A stretch of 64,000 nt of DNA from Clostridiales bacterium (GTDB lineage: Bacteria; Bacillota; Clostridia; Saccharofermentanales; Saccharofermentanaceae). The stretch is taken from assembly GCA_017478485.1 (NCBI GenBank), contig JAFVDI010000003.1:1-64000 (forward strand), written 5' to 3'. Made by a program: the position numbers and the translations under genes. The stretch's first letter is position 1. The number at the start of each line of letters is the position of its first letter. Below the pieces are notes generated by a model. It did not search any database. It saw only the letters and a list, made by a program, of their open reading frames with translations, and was not told the origin of the DNA. This document shows positions 1 to 10,691 of this stretch, in pieces.

Positions 1-187
1 CAACGCAGCGATGGAATCCATAAACGGCTGGATAAAAACAGAAATGTTTATAGATCTGCATGTGACAGGAGAAAAACCAATAGAACAAGAAATAGATGAT
101 TACATTATTTTCTTCAATGAAGAGAGACCTGCCTATTCTTTGAACTACTTAACGCCAAAAGAGTACAAAGAAAGAAATAGTGCCTGA
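1..187 (+). CDS. IS3-family transposase (OrfB), C-terminal end only
   Basis: The first 187 bases encode, in frame 2, the last 61 residues of an integrase-core transposase, ending with TGA at 185-187. The stretch runs NAAMESINGWIKTEMF, then EIDDYIIFFNEERP and LNYLTPKEYKERN. This is the usual C-terminus of IS3-family OrfB: the catalytic Glu helix, the Y-N-x-x-R-P segment and the L-x-P-x-E/Y-R tail. The protein would catalyse excision and insertion of its own element. The rest lies before the window start, so completeness cannot be judged. Confidence 0.85.
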   Translation, partial: NAAMESINGWIKTEMFIDLHVTGEKPIEQEIDDYIIFFNEERPAYSLNYLTPKEYKERNSA

Positions 188-232
188 CTAGAAATAAAAC
201 AGGCTGTTGTCTAAAATATGTTGACTAGTACA
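1..232 (+). mobile_element. right end of an IS3-family insertion sequence
   Basis: The transposase tail is followed by about 45 non-coding bases ending TTGACTAGTACA at 221-232. IS3-family elements commonly end with a terminal inverted repeat closing in CA (TG at the other end) a few tens of bases after the transposase stop, so the right boundary is placed at about 232. The left end is outside the window, so the repeat and any target-site duplication cannot be confirmed. Confidence 0.55.
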
Positions 233-255
233 ACTAATATAAATATGTTATTTAT

Positions 256-271
256 TAATGATTAATCATTA
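256..271. promoter_or_regulatory. 16-bp perfect palindrome next to the IS end
   Basis: TAATGATTAATCATTA is a perfect 16-bp palindrome, 24 bases beyond the predicted IS end and just downstream (minus sense) of the small ORF at 289-444. It could be a protein-binding site or simply AT-rich symmetry; nothing links it to a known regulator. Confidence 0.25.
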
Positions 272-288
272 TAAGAAGAACGGGTATC

Positions 289-444
289 TCACAGCAGGAG
301 ATCGTCGATACACATATAGTAGACGCCGATCCGTTTTACGAAGTCCCTGGTATTGAAAGAGATCTTTTGTATCCTTATCGGCTTTTTGAGAAGTCTTTTG
401 AGGCAAACGGCCAGCGGAGCAGCCCATATGATGACCATTTTCAC
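289..444 (-). CDS. small hypothetical protein (51 aa)
   Basis: A GTG-started frame begins one base after the stop codon of the HTH gene and encodes a 51-residue basic peptide with a hydrophobic N-terminus (MVIIWAAPLAV) and a KRLLKKPIRI stretch. The alternative start is the ATG two codons in. A GAGGTGAG sequence lies just upstream and overlaps the end of the HTH gene. No family is recognised. The tight spacing suggests co-translation with the HTH gene, but it may equally be a remnant of the next gene of a mobile element cut short by the IS insertion. Confidence 0.3.
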   Translation of the reverse strand: MKMVIIWAAPLAVCLKRLLKKPIRIQKISFNTRDFVKRIGVYYMCIDDLLL

Positions 445-445
445 G

Positions 446-622
446 TTACTCACCTCTCAGGAAAGCTTTGAGCACGTCCATGTCGATAAGATACTTGTTG
501 CCGCTCTTTGCATGTTTCAGCTCGCCGGAAGCTATCCATCTTCTGATCATGGCGTAGTTTATGGGCGTTTCAGGATCTTCCTTTTTTAGCTCTTCTATGC
601 ATCCGTTGATGGTTCTTATCAT
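446..622 (-). CDS. excisionase-like helix-turn-helix DNA-binding protein
   Basis: A 58-residue protein starting MIRTINGCIEELKKEDP. The ATG at 622 is chosen because AGGAAAGGAG precedes it; a longer in-frame reading lacks such a site. The pattern of an N-terminal helix, then NYAMIRRWIASGEL and GNKYLIDMDVLKAFLRG, is that of the small winged-HTH excisionase/MerR-like proteins carried by integrative elements, in which the wing reads GxKYLIxxxxLxxFL. Such proteins bind att-site or promoter DNA to direct excision. It sits beside an IS3 end with no integrase nearby, so the parent element is probably decayed. Confidence 0.7.
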   Translation of the reverse strand: MIRTINGCIEELKKEDPETPINYAMIRRWIASGELKHAKSGNKYLIDMDVLKAFLRGE

Positions 623-701
623 AATTTTCGCTCCTTTCCTTGTTTTAAGGATATTTGTAGGAAAATATGAATTCCAATGTGCGAACACTTTTTAAGGAAG
701 T

Positions 702-721
702 GCCCGGCATTTCTGCCGGGC
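702..721. terminator. GC-rich hairpin, possible terminator
   Basis: GCCCGGCA and TGCCGGGC form an 8-bp perfect stem around a TTTC loop. There is no clean run of T on either side, so it is only a candidate. It lies upstream of the minus-strand HTH gene and could stop transcription from the right. Confidence 0.35.
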
Positions 722-756
722 GGTGCAATAAATAATGAATTATAAAGAGGTTGATT

Positions 757-798
757 TTGAAAGCAACACTTGAAAGGAGGTAGATGTATTGCTTTCAA
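757..798 (+). promoter_or_regulatory. stem-loop presenting a Shine-Dalgarno site and a six-codon mini-ORF
   Basis: TTGAAAGCAA (757-766) and TTGCTTTCAA (789-798) are perfect 10-bp inverted complements. The 22-base loop contains AAAGGAGG (773-780), and an ATG at 784 opens a six-codon reading frame (M-Y-C-F-Q-G-stop) running into the 3' arm. A folded RNA would place this ribosome site in a loop. No larger gene follows directly, so its role is unknown. Confidence 0.4.
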
Positions 799-1063
799 GG
801 ATAATATAACATGCCTGGATTGATAGATGAGGGATATTAAACGGACACTAATTCGGTGTGCAGGTTGTAGAATTAAGGTGGAAAAGCTAGGAATAGGTTA
901 TTGATAGGTCTTATATGTGTAAGCTCAGAATTCGAAAGATTAACTAATGGTAAAACATCGGTAAATATTATTGTTAGCAATATGTTTATCAGTTTACCGA
1001 TAGAACTCGAGTGGGATATAATCTCTATTAATAAGTATTTATATTTAATTGGAGCGGAAGATT

Positions 1064-1309
1064 ATGAAACGTATTCTAAAAGCATTGCTTTCCTCGATTT
1101 CTGTTATTTCAGTAGCTTGTCTTATGGTTGGAACCTTAGGCGGTTATGTGGTTATGGCGGATGAAACTACATCTGCAGTAACTCAGACGAAAAAGAATCT
1201 CACTACAGAAGCTAAAAATCTGTATTACGGATGGGATGAGGCGCTTTTTATTTTGCAAGGAGCAGGAAATGTTAAAACCGATCATAGGCGTGATGCCGTT
1301 ATGGGATGA
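1064..1309 (+). pseudogene. 5' remnant of a secreted protein gene
   Basis: An ATG at 1064 preceded by GGAGCGGAAG opens a frame for 81 residues. Residues 1-32 are a clear signal peptide: Met-Lys-Arg, a hydrophobic core (ALLSSISVISVACLMVG), then VVMADE as a likely cleavage region. The following 45 residues show no domain. The last 14 codons overlap the start of the downstream hydrolase in another frame and translate its ribosome site, so the C-terminus looks accidental. The likely reading is a secreted protein gene truncated by a rearrangement that joined it to the hydrolase. A genuine short secreted peptide cannot be excluded. Confidence 0.5.
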
Positions 1310-1988
1310 CGAGAAAGAGAGCATGTGGATGCTTCCCGGCTATTTTGACGGAATAATCCAAGCCGGCGGAACTCCGGTTATGTTCCCTTTGATATCAGAT
1401 GAACATGAACTTTATCGTCTCATGGATATATGTGACGGTATTCTTTTTACCGGAGGCCATGATGTCTCGCCCGAGCTGTACAGCGAGAAGCCTTTCGAGA
1501 ACGTTTGCAGCTGTAAGATGCGTGATGATATGGAGCAGGTTGTGCTCAAAAAAGCAATTGAGACAGACAAACCGGTCCTTGGCATATGCAGAGGGATCCA
1601 GTTTATCAATGCGGCACTGGGTGGAACGCTCTATCAAGATCTGCCGACCCAATATCTGACTGAGACAGATCACCATCAGCAGCCTCCGTATGATATTCCT
1701 GTCCATTCTGTGGACATCTTGAAGGACTCTCCGCTATACAGTTGCCTGAATGTTGACAGAATACAAGTCAATAGTTATCACCATCAGGCCGTGAAGGACG
1801 TTGCGCCCTGTTTGAAAGTAATGGCAACTGCAGATGACGGACTTGTTGAAGGGATATACTTGCCGGAACACAGGTTCCTTTGGGCTATACAATGGCATCC
1901 TGAATTCTCGTATCTGAAGGATGAGAACAGCCAAAAGATCTTTAAAGCTTTTGTTGATTCCGGCCGCAGTGTTAAAAGTATGATATAA
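1269..1988 (+). CDS. class-I glutamine amidotransferase-like hydrolase (peptidase C26, PuuD type)
   Basis: A 239-residue cytosolic enzyme of the gamma-glutamyl hydrolase group related to gamma-glutamyl-GABA hydrolase. Seen: an N-terminal PIIGVMPLWDD, GILFTGGHDVSPELY (about 58-71), the nucleophile Cys107 in GICRGIQFIN, and the partner His210/Glu212 in IQWHPEF. Together these form the Cys-His-Glu triad. The ATG at 1269 is chosen because GCAAGGAGC sits just before it, while the longer frame starts in the preceding fragment. By family it cleaves gamma-glutamyl amides, possibly in polyamine or GABA turnover; no puu pathway genes are nearby, so the substrate is unknown. Confidence 0.85.
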   Translation: MLKPIIGVMPLWDDEKESMWMLPGYFDGIIQAGGTPVMFPLISDEHELYRLMDICDGILFTGGHDVSPELYSEKPFENVCSCKMRDDMEQVVLKKAIETDKPVLGICRGIQFINAALGGTLYQDLPTQYLTETDHHQQPPYDIPVHSVDILKDSPLYSCLNVDRIQVNSYHHQAVKDVAPCLKVMATADDGLVEGIYLPEHRFLWAIQWHPEFSYLKDENSQKIFKAFVDSGRSVKSMI

Positions 1989-2020
1989 CGCATGTTCAAT
2001 TAATCGGAAGGCAAATAACC

Positions 2021-2479
2021 ATGAAGACAGAATATAAATGGACAGATGGAAATGATAAAGATTTCCGGAAGTTTTATCTTAAGACTGAGGAATTCTACAG
2101 CAGTATAGTCGGAGGCCGGAAGAACCGTGAAGCGTTTATTCCGCATAACATCTCGGAGAGCATATCCACTGTTCTGATTGCTTCTGTATCTGGTGTTGCT
2201 GTAGGATGTGCCGGATTAAAAGCATATTCGGATTCTGATGTTGAGATCAAGAGAGTCTGGGTAGATCCCGAATTCAGAGGCAACCACATATCAACTGCCA
2301 TGATGGATGCGTTGGAGAAAAAGGCAATAGAACTCGGATTTAAACGGGCAATCCTTCAGACAAGGCCGCAGATGAAAGAGGCTGTTCATTTATATACAAA
2401 GCGTGGTTACTTGCTGACAGATAACTATCCGCCCTATGACAAGCTTGAAGGAGCGATATGTTTCGCGAAGGAATTATGA
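2021..2479 (+). CDS. GNAT-family N-acetyltransferase
   Basis: A 152-residue single-domain protein with the GNAT acetyl-CoA-binding layout: beta strands (TVLIASVSGVAVGCAGLK), then motif A as VWVDPEFRGNHIS (residues 79-91, the R-G-x-x-x-S/T pyrophosphate loop), the long helix TAMMDALEKKAIELGF, and the C-terminal LYTKRGYLLTDNYPPYD segment typical of small-molecule acetyltransferases. It lies 32 bases after the hydrolase on the same strand with GGAAGG upstream, so the two are probably co-transcribed. The substrate cannot be inferred. Confidence 0.85.
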   Translation: MKTEYKWTDGNDKDFRKFYLKTEEFYSSIVGGRKNREAFIPHNISESISTVLIASVSGVAVGCAGLKAYSDSDVEIKRVWVDPEFRGNHISTAMMDALEKKAIELGFKRAILQTRPQMKEAVHLYTKRGYLLTDNYPPYDKLEGAICFAKEL

Positions 2480-2551
2480 TGGTCAGAGCGGAAAACGAAC
2501 AGCATATTCAGACAATATCTTCCATTTGTCCGAAATATGCAATCTGCTACA

Positions 2552-2579
2552 TTTAACCCTATGCGGTTTATGCTATACT
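2552..2579 (+). promoter_or_regulatory. probable promoter of the ATP synthase operon
   Basis: TATACT at 2574-2579 is preceded by TG one base upstream (TGCTATACT), an extended -10 element. The -35 region is weak (TTTAAC around 2552). It lies about 47 bases before the first gene of the operon and after the end of the acetyltransferase. Confidence 0.4.
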
Positions 2580-2625
2580 CCACGATAGAATAACGGTTAA
2601 GGACAGCGAAACGGAGGGCTGTTTT

Positions 2626-3072
2626 TTGAAGATCGATCCGACAGTAAAAAAAGAGACGATATATGTATGTGTTGTCACTTTGATCCTTAGTATGCTGATG
2701 GAGTCAGTATTCCTGATCATAAGGCATTGGCAGCTTACTGTCCTGTTCGGAAATCTTGTCGGAGCAGGCGTAGGGATCCTGAATTTCTTTCTCTTGGGTC
2801 TGTCTGTCCAAAAGGCGGTAAAAAGCGAGGAGAAGAGGGCAAAAGATATCCTTCGCGCCTCTCACGCTTTAAGATACGCTCTTATGGCTATTCTTGTCGT
2901 AACAGCCGTACTCATCCCTTCTGTCTTTGATATGTGGGCAACACTGATATCTCTGCTTTTCGCGACCGTTGCCGTATATACGAGGGCAATATTCAATAAA
3001 GACAGGAAAAACGTCAGTATAAGTGCGGAAACAGCTGCAGATCAGCCTGATATCGAAGGAGGAGAGGAATAA
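2626..3072 (+). CDS. atpI: AtpI-like small membrane protein of the ATP synthase operon
   Basis: A 148-residue protein with four predicted membrane segments (about 15-33, 36-58, 82-100 and 104-122) and a charged C-terminal tail. It starts at TTG 2626, placed by ACGGAGGG about 8 bases upstream; no ATG fits. Position as first gene of an atp operon and topology match AtpI, which in other bacteria assists c-ring assembly or Mg2+ handling. Sequence similarity within AtpI is low across species, so the name rests mostly on context. Its last base overlaps the ATG of atpB. Confidence 0.65.
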   Translation: MKIDPTVKKETIYVCVVTLILSMLMESVFLIIRHWQLTVLFGNLVGAGVGILNFFLLGLSVQKAVKSEEKRAKDILRASHALRYALMAILVVTAVLIPSVFDMWATLISLLFATVAVYTRAIFNKDRKNVSISAETAADQPDIEGGEE

Positions 3073-3977
3073 TGAGCATTGTGTATCTCATTCTCTGCAT
3101 CCTTTCGATGGCGGCTGCCATAGCGGTCAAGGTTATATTTGTGCCTGCATCTGACGGTATCGACATATCAGGAGCACATGTATTCTTTACCGTTAAGATG
3201 CCTATACAGGATCTTCCGATCACGGAAGCACAGGTCAATTCCTGGTGTGTGATACTTGCCGTAATGTTCCTGTGCCTTTTCCTTACGACGGGTCTTAAGA
3301 CACGTAACATTTCCATAAGGCAGATGCTCGCGGAATGGATAGTGGAGAAGGTGACGGGTCTTGTAAGGACAAACATGGGAGAATACTTTGAGGGTTTTGC
3401 GCCTTTTATAGCAGCAATTTTGTGCCTTTCCGGCTTCTCAAGCCTCTCATCGCTTTTGGGGCTCTTCCCGCCGACATCTGATATCAACATCATTGCTGGC
3501 TGGGCGATACTTGTATTCTTCCTGATCACGTACTACAAGATGAAAGCCGGCCCCTGGATCTACCTTAAGAGCTTTGGTCAGCCGCAGCCGCTTTTGGCTC
3601 CGCTTAACATCATAAGTGAGGTCGCTACCCCGATATCGATGGCATTCAGACATTACGGAAACGTCTTATCCGGTTCGATCATATCGGTACTCATTGCAGT
3701 AGGACTTACCAAACTGTCTCACAGCCTGTTCTCGTTCCTGCCGGGTGCGCTTGCCGATTTCCCTTATCTGAGGATAGGTATTCCGGCTGTGCTGTCGATC
3801 TATTTTGATCTGTTCTCGGGATGTCTCCAGGCTTTTATCTTCGCAATACTTACCATGCTTTATGTGGCAGGAGGGTTCCCTGCTGAGGAATATGCCGCAA
3901 GGAAAAAGAAAAGACAGGAACGTGCCGCAGCCAAAGCAGCATGTTCACATACCGCAGGAAAGAATGCGGAGCTTTAA
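3072..3977 (+). CDS. atpB: F-type ATP synthase subunit a
   Basis: The 301-residue membrane stator of Fo. It has an N-terminal hydrophobic helix, then about five further membrane segments. The essential arginine is Arg193 in ISMAFRHYGNVLSG, matching the family S-x-x-x-R-x-x-G-N signature that faces the c ring. The C-terminal segment ILTMLYVAGGF is followed by a basic tail. It translocates ions together with the c ring. The start overlaps the preceding stop (TAATG). The downstream c gene begins 30 bases later with its own GGAGG. Confidence 0.95.
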   Translation: MSIVYLILCILSMAAAIAVKVIFVPASDGIDISGAHVFFTVKMPIQDLPITEAQVNSWCVILAVMFLCLFLTTGLKTRNISIRQMLAEWIVEKVTGLVRTNMGEYFEGFAPFIAAILCLSGFSSLSSLLGLFPPTSDINIIAGWAILVFFLITYYKMKAGPWIYLKSFGQPQPLLAPLNIISEVATPISMAFRHYGNVLSGSIISVLIAVGLTKLSHSLFSFLPGALADFPYLRIGIPAVLSIYFDLFSGCLQAFIFAILTMLYVAGGFPAEEYAARKKKRQERAAAKAACSHTAGKNAEL

Positions 3978-4295
<318 letters not shown>

Positions 4296-4310
4296 AACGG
4301 AGTCTGACAC

Positions 4311-4814
4311 ATGCAGGATCTGGATATTATTTCGATAAATATCTGGCATATAGTCATCTCGCTGGCGAACCTCGTAATACTTTTCCTTATACTCAAAAAG
4401 CTTCTTTTCAAGCCTGTAAAAAAGATCGTCGACAAGAGGCAGAAAGAACTTGAGGCGGAATACTGCAAGGCCGAGAAAACACAGGCGGAGGCCGATGCAA
4501 TAAAAGCTGAGTGGGAAGGTAAGATGGCGACAGCGGAAGCTGAGGCTGACAAGATCATAAGCGATGCCGTCGAACGTGCGGACAGCCGTAACGAGGTCAT
4601 GCTCTATGAATCCCGTGAGAAAGCCGATCAGATCATCCGTAAAGCAAAAGCTGATATCGAACGCGAGAGGAAAGATGCAAGAGAAACGATCAAGAAAGAG
4701 ATCGTTGACGTATCCCAGGCTCTTTCCGAGCAGATCATCGGACGTGAGATCAACATGGATGACCATCGCGACCTGATAGACAGAGCCATCGACAGAATAG
4801 GTGAACAGCAGTGA
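4311..4814 (+). CDS. atpF: F-type ATP synthase subunit b
   Basis: The 167-residue peripheral stalk. One N-terminal membrane helix (about residues 12-30, ISLANLVILFLILKKLLF) is followed by a long charged helix rich in Glu, Lys and Ala (KRQKELEAEYCKAEKTQAEA and onwards) that dimerises as a right-handed coiled coil and reaches delta at the top of F1. It lies 15 bases after atpE. Its stop overlaps the GTG of atpH (GTGA), a sign of coupled translation. Confidence 0.93.
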   Translation: MQDLDIISINIWHIVISLANLVILFLILKKLLFKPVKKIVDKRQKELEAEYCKAEKTQAEADAIKAEWEGKMATAEAEADKIISDAVERADSRNEVMLYESREKADQIIRKAKADIERERKDARETIKKEIVDVSQALSEQIIGREINMDDHRDLIDRAIDRIGEQQ

Positions 4815-5338
4815 CTAATGTAGGAAGAGAATATGCGATCGCATTATTCGAGGCCGCCTATGAAGACGGTTCACTTGATGCTGTAAGAGATGATCTCACA
4901 GAGATCAGAAAACTGCTTAAAAAAGAGCCGGATTACATCTCTTTCCTGATGAATCCGGGGATACCCAAGGAAGAAAGGCTTGATTCATTGTCCGAAGCTT
5001 TTGAGGACAATGTTGAGCAACTGCTTTATTCGTTCCTTGCGGTAATGACCACAAATAATCATCTGAATGAATTCTTTACCGCTGCAAAAGAATTCGAGAA
5101 GATGTATGAAGATTATAAGAAGATGAGTTTTGCCGTTATTACAAGTGCGGTCAAACTGACTGATGAGGAAAAAAGAAAGATCGTGACACGCTTAAGAAAG
5201 GTTACGGGAAAAGCAATCTCTCCGGTATACAAGATCGATCCGTCAATTGTCGGCGGAATTACCATAACCTGCGACGGAAAGTTCTTTGACGGAAGTGTTG
5301 TCAGGAATCTTAAGAACATAAAGGAAGCGATATCGTAA
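4811..5338 (+). CDS. atpH: F-type ATP synthase subunit delta
   Basis: The 175-residue OSCP/delta subunit linking the b stalk to the alpha subunits. It shows the N-terminal helical domain ([18 protein letters not shown]) and the conserved C-terminal segment ([29 protein letters not shown]), including the family G-G-x-x-I-x-x-x-D-x-x-x-D-x-S signature. Start is GTG 4811 overlapping the atpF stop; the stop overlaps the atpA ATG (TAATG). Confidence 0.93.
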   Translation: MTNVGREYAIALFEAAYEDGSLDAVRDDLTEIRKLLKKEPDYISFLMNPGIPKEERLDSLSEAFEDNVEQLLYSFLAVMTTNNHLNEFFTAAKEFEKMYEDYKKMSFAVITSAVKLTDEEKRKIVTRLRKVTGKAISPVYKIDPSIVGGITITCDGKFFDGSVVRNLKNIKEAIS

Positions 5339-6834
5339 TGGCTGGAAAACCTGAAGAAATAAGCAATATCATCAAAGAGCAGATCCGCAATTACAAAACG
5401 CGTGTAGACATGGGTGAAGTCGGAACTGTCGTATTGGTCGGTGACGGCATAGCCTCCGTATACGGACTCCGTAACTGCATGTCAACAGAACTGCTGGAAT
5501 TCGATGACGGTTCGGTCGGACTTGCCCAGAATCTCGAGAATGACACTGTCTCTGTAGCGATCCTTTCCGATAAGAATGACATCAGGGAAGGAACCAAGGT
5601 TAAGCGTACGGGTACCGTCCTTTCGATTCCTGTAGGCGAAAGCTTCTTAGGCAGAGTCGTAAATCCTCTGGGCGAGCCTATCGACGGCAAAGGCCCCATA
5701 TTCGGTGAAGCAAGAAGGCCTGTTGAAGCCGAGGCTCCCGGAATCATCGAGAGACAGAGCGTATCAAAGCCTCTGCAGACAGGCATCAAAGCCATTGACT
5801 CCATGATCCCCATCGGACGCGGTCAGCGTGAGCTCATCATCGGTGACCGTCAGACCGGAAAGACCGAGATCGCGATTGATACGATAATCAACCAGAAAGA
5901 CAAGAATGTTATCTGTATATACGTTGCCATTGGTCAGAAAGCGACTTCTGTCGTATCCCTGGTCTCGGACCTTGTAAGAGAAGGCGCGATGGCATACACG
6001 ATCGTTGTTTCCGCAACCGCTGCCGAGAGTGCCCCGGTCCAATACATAGCTCCTTATTCAGGCTGTGCCATGGCCGAGTATTTCAGAGAGCAGGGCAAAG
6101 ACGTTCTCATCATTTACGATGACCTGTCAAAACACGCAGTCGCTTACAGAGCTCTGTCACTTCTTATCAGGAGACCTCCGGGAAGAGAAGCTTATCCGGG
6201 GGATGTTTTTTACCTCCACTCAAGGCTTCTCGAGCGTGCAGCCTGCGTATCTCCGGAGTTTGGAGGCGGATCCATTACCGCTCTTCCCATTGTCGAGACA
6301 CAGGCAGGTGACGTATCCGCTTATATACCGACATATGTAATCTCAATTACTGACGGACAGATATTCCTTGAGACAGAGATGTTCCACAGTGGCATCATAC
6401 CTGCTATCAATCCGGGTATCTCCGTATCCAGAGTCGGTGGATCTGCGCAGGTCAAAGCGATGAAGAAGGTTTCCGGCGAATTAAAGCTTTTATACTCACA
6501 GTACCGCGAGCTTCAGGCTTTCGCACAGTTCGGTTCGGATCTTGATGCAGATACGCGTGCAAGACTACATTTGGGCGAGCGTATCGTGGAAGTGTTAAAG
6601 CAGGACCGTAATGCACCTGTTCCTGTCGGAGGCCAGGTTGGAATAATCTATGCGGTTATCAACGGTTATCTCAATGACGTGGCTCTTGGCGATATCAAGA
6701 ATTATCAGACAAGGCTTTATGAGAAACTCGATCACGAGCATAAAGACTGGATGGTTAGGATCAGCAAGGGCTCCTGGACTGAAGAAGACGAAGAGGAACT
6801 TAAAGGCGTCCTTAACAAAATGAGCAAGAAATAA
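5338..6834 (+). CDS. atpA: F-type ATP synthase subunit alpha
   Basis: The 498-residue non-catalytic nucleotide-binding subunit of F1, full length for the family. It has an N-terminal beta barrel ([17 protein letters not shown]), the Walker A motif GDRQTGKT at 169-176, a Walker B-type segment ([16 protein letters not shown]), the [21 protein letters not shown] signature, and the arginine-finger region [16 protein letters not shown]. It pairs with beta in the alpha3beta3 hexamer. Confidence 0.97.
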   Translation: MAGKPEEISNIIKEQIRNYKTRVDMGEVGTVVLVGDGIASVYGLRNCMSTELLEFDDGSVGLAQNLENDTVSVAILSDKNDIREGTKVKRTGTVLSIPVGESFLGRVVNPLGEPIDGKGPIFGEARRPVEAEAPGIIERQSVSKPLQTGIKAIDSMIPIGRGQRELIIGDRQTGKTEIAIDTIINQKDKNVICIYVAIGQKATSVVSLVSDLVREGAMAYTIVVSATAAESAPVQYIAPYSGCAMAEYFREQGKDVLIIYDDLSKHAVAYRALSLLIRRPPGREAYPGDVFYLHSRLLERAACVSPEFGGGSITALPIVETQAGDVSAYIPTYVISITDGQIFLETEMFHSGIIPAINPGISVSRVGGSAQVKAMKKVSGELKLLYSQYRELQAFAQFGSDLDADTRARLHLGERIVEVLKQDRNAPVPVGGQVGIIYAVINGYLNDVALGDIKNYQTRLYEKLDHEHKDWMVRISKGSWTEEDEEELKGVLNKMSKK

Positions 6835-6837
6835 GAC

Positions 6838-9393
<2,556 letters not shown>

Positions 9394-9400
9394 TCTGATA

Positions 9401-9958
9401 TCAGGTGTTTTTGGCTCTGTTGAGCATCATTTCTGCAACCCCCGAACGGAGTTCCAAAAACCGGATGAGCCTTTCGCGCTCATCCGTTTTCATGCCGCGG
9501 TTGATCCATCCCATAACTTTGCCAAAGCATTCGTCTTCGTAAGCATGAAGGATTATCAGGCGGTCTTCTTCTGATATGGCATCAGTTTTGAAGATCACTT
9601 TCCCATATTCCGTGATCACGTATTCGCATATGCGCCACAGATGCAGTTCAAAAAGAGCTCTGTCTGCCGAACTGCAGACATGCCGGATTATCTTTCTGTT
9701 CTGTTCTGCAAATTCCATGACAGCGAGCATGGCTGAATTTATGGAATCGACTGAAGGGTACCTGGCGATGAGTTCATCTGCCTTCTGTTCTACTATGTAT
9801 TCTATAAGAGCCGGAATGTCTTCGAAATGGTAGTAAAAAGTATTCCGGTTGATATTGCACTGATCAACTATATTTTGAACGGTTATCTTTTTGACAGGTT
9901 CATTTTCCAATAAAGATATGAAAGCATCACAAATATGTTGTTTGGTTCTGACAGCCAT
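9401..9958 (-). CDS. TetR-family transcriptional regulator
   Basis: A 185-residue one-component repressor. The N-terminal HTH reads VRTKQHICDAFISLLENEPVKKITVQNIVDQCNINRNTFYYHFEDIPALIEYI, the full TetR signature including the F-Y-x-H-F turn. The C-terminal half is all-helical with no recognisable ligand pocket, resembling the shorter TetR_C group around dihydroxyacetone-kinase regulators. ATG 9958 is chosen since AGAGGTG precedes it at good spacing; GTG 9967 would add three residues. It stands alone, convergent with atpC, and its target is not evident. Confidence 0.85.
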   Translation of the reverse strand: MAVRTKQHICDAFISLLENEPVKKITVQNIVDQCNINRNTFYYHFEDIPALIEYIVEQKADELIARYPSVDSINSAMLAVMEFAEQNRKIIRHVCSSADRALFELHLWRICEYVITEYGKVIFKTDAISEEDRLIILHAYEDECFGKVMGWINRGMKTDERERLIRFLELRSGVAEMMLNRAKNT

Positions 9959-10096
9959 GATGAACACCTCTGTTTTTTAGAATTATAATACGAATGCCCC
10001 GCTTTTTCTTTTGAGTGGCAATACAGCTAATAAACGGTAATGGCTAAATATTTTACAAAATGTATATTTATTCAACAGGAGCCTCTGAGAACCAAT

Positions 10097-10112
10097 TTGA
10101 ATAATTATTCAA
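10097..10112. promoter_or_regulatory. 16-bp perfect palindrome upstream of tetR
   Basis: TTGAATAATTATTCAA reads identically on both strands. It lies about 140 bases upstream of the tetR start and 320 bases upstream of the small membrane protein gene. It could be a repressor site, but no second copy was noticed in the window. Confidence 0.3.
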
Positions 10113-10366
10113 TGGCAAAGAACTGTCGAGTTTTCAGACCTGACGGCGAAAGAATGTAGACAAAATGTAGCCACTAAGCTCGAAAACCTATGTTTTTTTG
10201 CGAAGAGTTGTGAAGCAATGAAACCCGGAAAGTCCAATAAAATAAGGCGATTTCGAAGAAGTTTGTAGAGCTGCGAGCGGCGGGAGGGCTGGCTTTTAAT
10301 CAAGGGGTCTGGAATTTGAGCCACCAGTTAGCTACAAAGATGAAAAGCCGAGTATTTTAGTGTTAC

Positions 10367-10399
10367 TTGCAAAAATGCCAAAAAGGTGTAAAATTACAC
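10367..10399 (+). promoter_or_regulatory. promoter with inverted repeat GTGTAA-AA-TTACAC over the -10
   Basis: TTGCAA (10367-10372), a 16-base spacer and TAAAAT (10389-10394) form a plausible sigma-A promoter for the small membrane protein gene 38 bases downstream. GTGTAAAATTACAC (10386-10399) is an inverted repeat covering the -10 and differs by one base from the palindrome at 48021-48034; both continue TAT. An operator for the same regulator is the natural reading. Confidence 0.5.
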
Positions 10400-10431
10400 T
10401 ATTGAAATACGGCTAAGGAGAAGGGGAGAAT

Positions 10432-10638
10432 ATGACGTTTCAATACGTATTTGGCGAAGCAGATACTTACATACAAGCAGCTCTGTTACTGGCAAGTCTG
10501 ATCTTTGCGATAACGGGAACTGCTTCTTCTGATGCTGCAAAGGGTAAGAAGAAACTAGGAATTTCTTTGATCCTGGTTATAGTTTTCCTTATGTTTATGT
10601 GGTTTGAGATATTTGCATACGGTATCGGACAAGGTTAA
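10432..10638 (+). CDS. small membrane protein (68 aa)
   Basis: A 68-residue protein with two predicted membrane helices, about residues 14-31 (IQAALLLASLIFAITGTA) and 43-63 (LGISLILVIVFLMFMWFEIF), separated by a short basic loop KGKKK. AAGGAGAAGGGGAG precedes the ATG. No family recognised. It is followed 53 bases later by a lipoprotein gene on the same strand, so the two probably share the promoter with the inverted repeat at 10386. Confidence 0.65.
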   Translation: MTFQYVFGEADTYIQAALLLASLIFAITGTASSDAAKGKKKLGISLILVIVFLMFMWFEIFAYGIGQG

Positions 10639-10691
10639 GTTAATCAACAGCAAGTACGGCTATAGAATACCTAAACAGGAGAATACTTATA

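Larger units (their letters stand above)
623..1063. other. gene-free region with hairpins, between HTH gene and secreted-protein fragment
   Basis: No convincing gene. It contains a GC-rich hairpin (702-721), a stem-loop carrying a ribosome-binding sequence (757-798), and a 9-bp inverted repeat, ATCGGTAAA at 958-966 against TTTACCGAT at 993-1001. The two minimal frames that cross it lack domain similarity. The composition is AT-rich, as in the mobile-element scar to the left. Confidence 0.5.
9959..10431. other. 473-bp region without a gene
   Basis: The left part carries the minus-strand promoter of tetR (ATTATA near 9984, read as TATAAT on the minus strand). At 10097-10112 lies a perfect 16-bp palindrome, TTGAATAATTATTCAA. 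From 10113 to about 10335 the sequence is of mixed composition; the only frame is a 71-codon minus-strand run that looks non-coding. The right end holds the promoter and inverted repeat described separately at 10367-10399. Confidence 0.5.

Noticed and set aside
353..589. 78-codon plus-strand frame antisense to the excisionase-like gene
   Set aside because: It overlaps the HTH gene, which has a good ribosome site and a recognisable fold.
10109..10324. 71-codon minus-strand frame in the gap before the small membrane protein gene
   Set aside because: No ribosome site, no domain, and a composition unlike the neighbouring genes; treated as non-coding.
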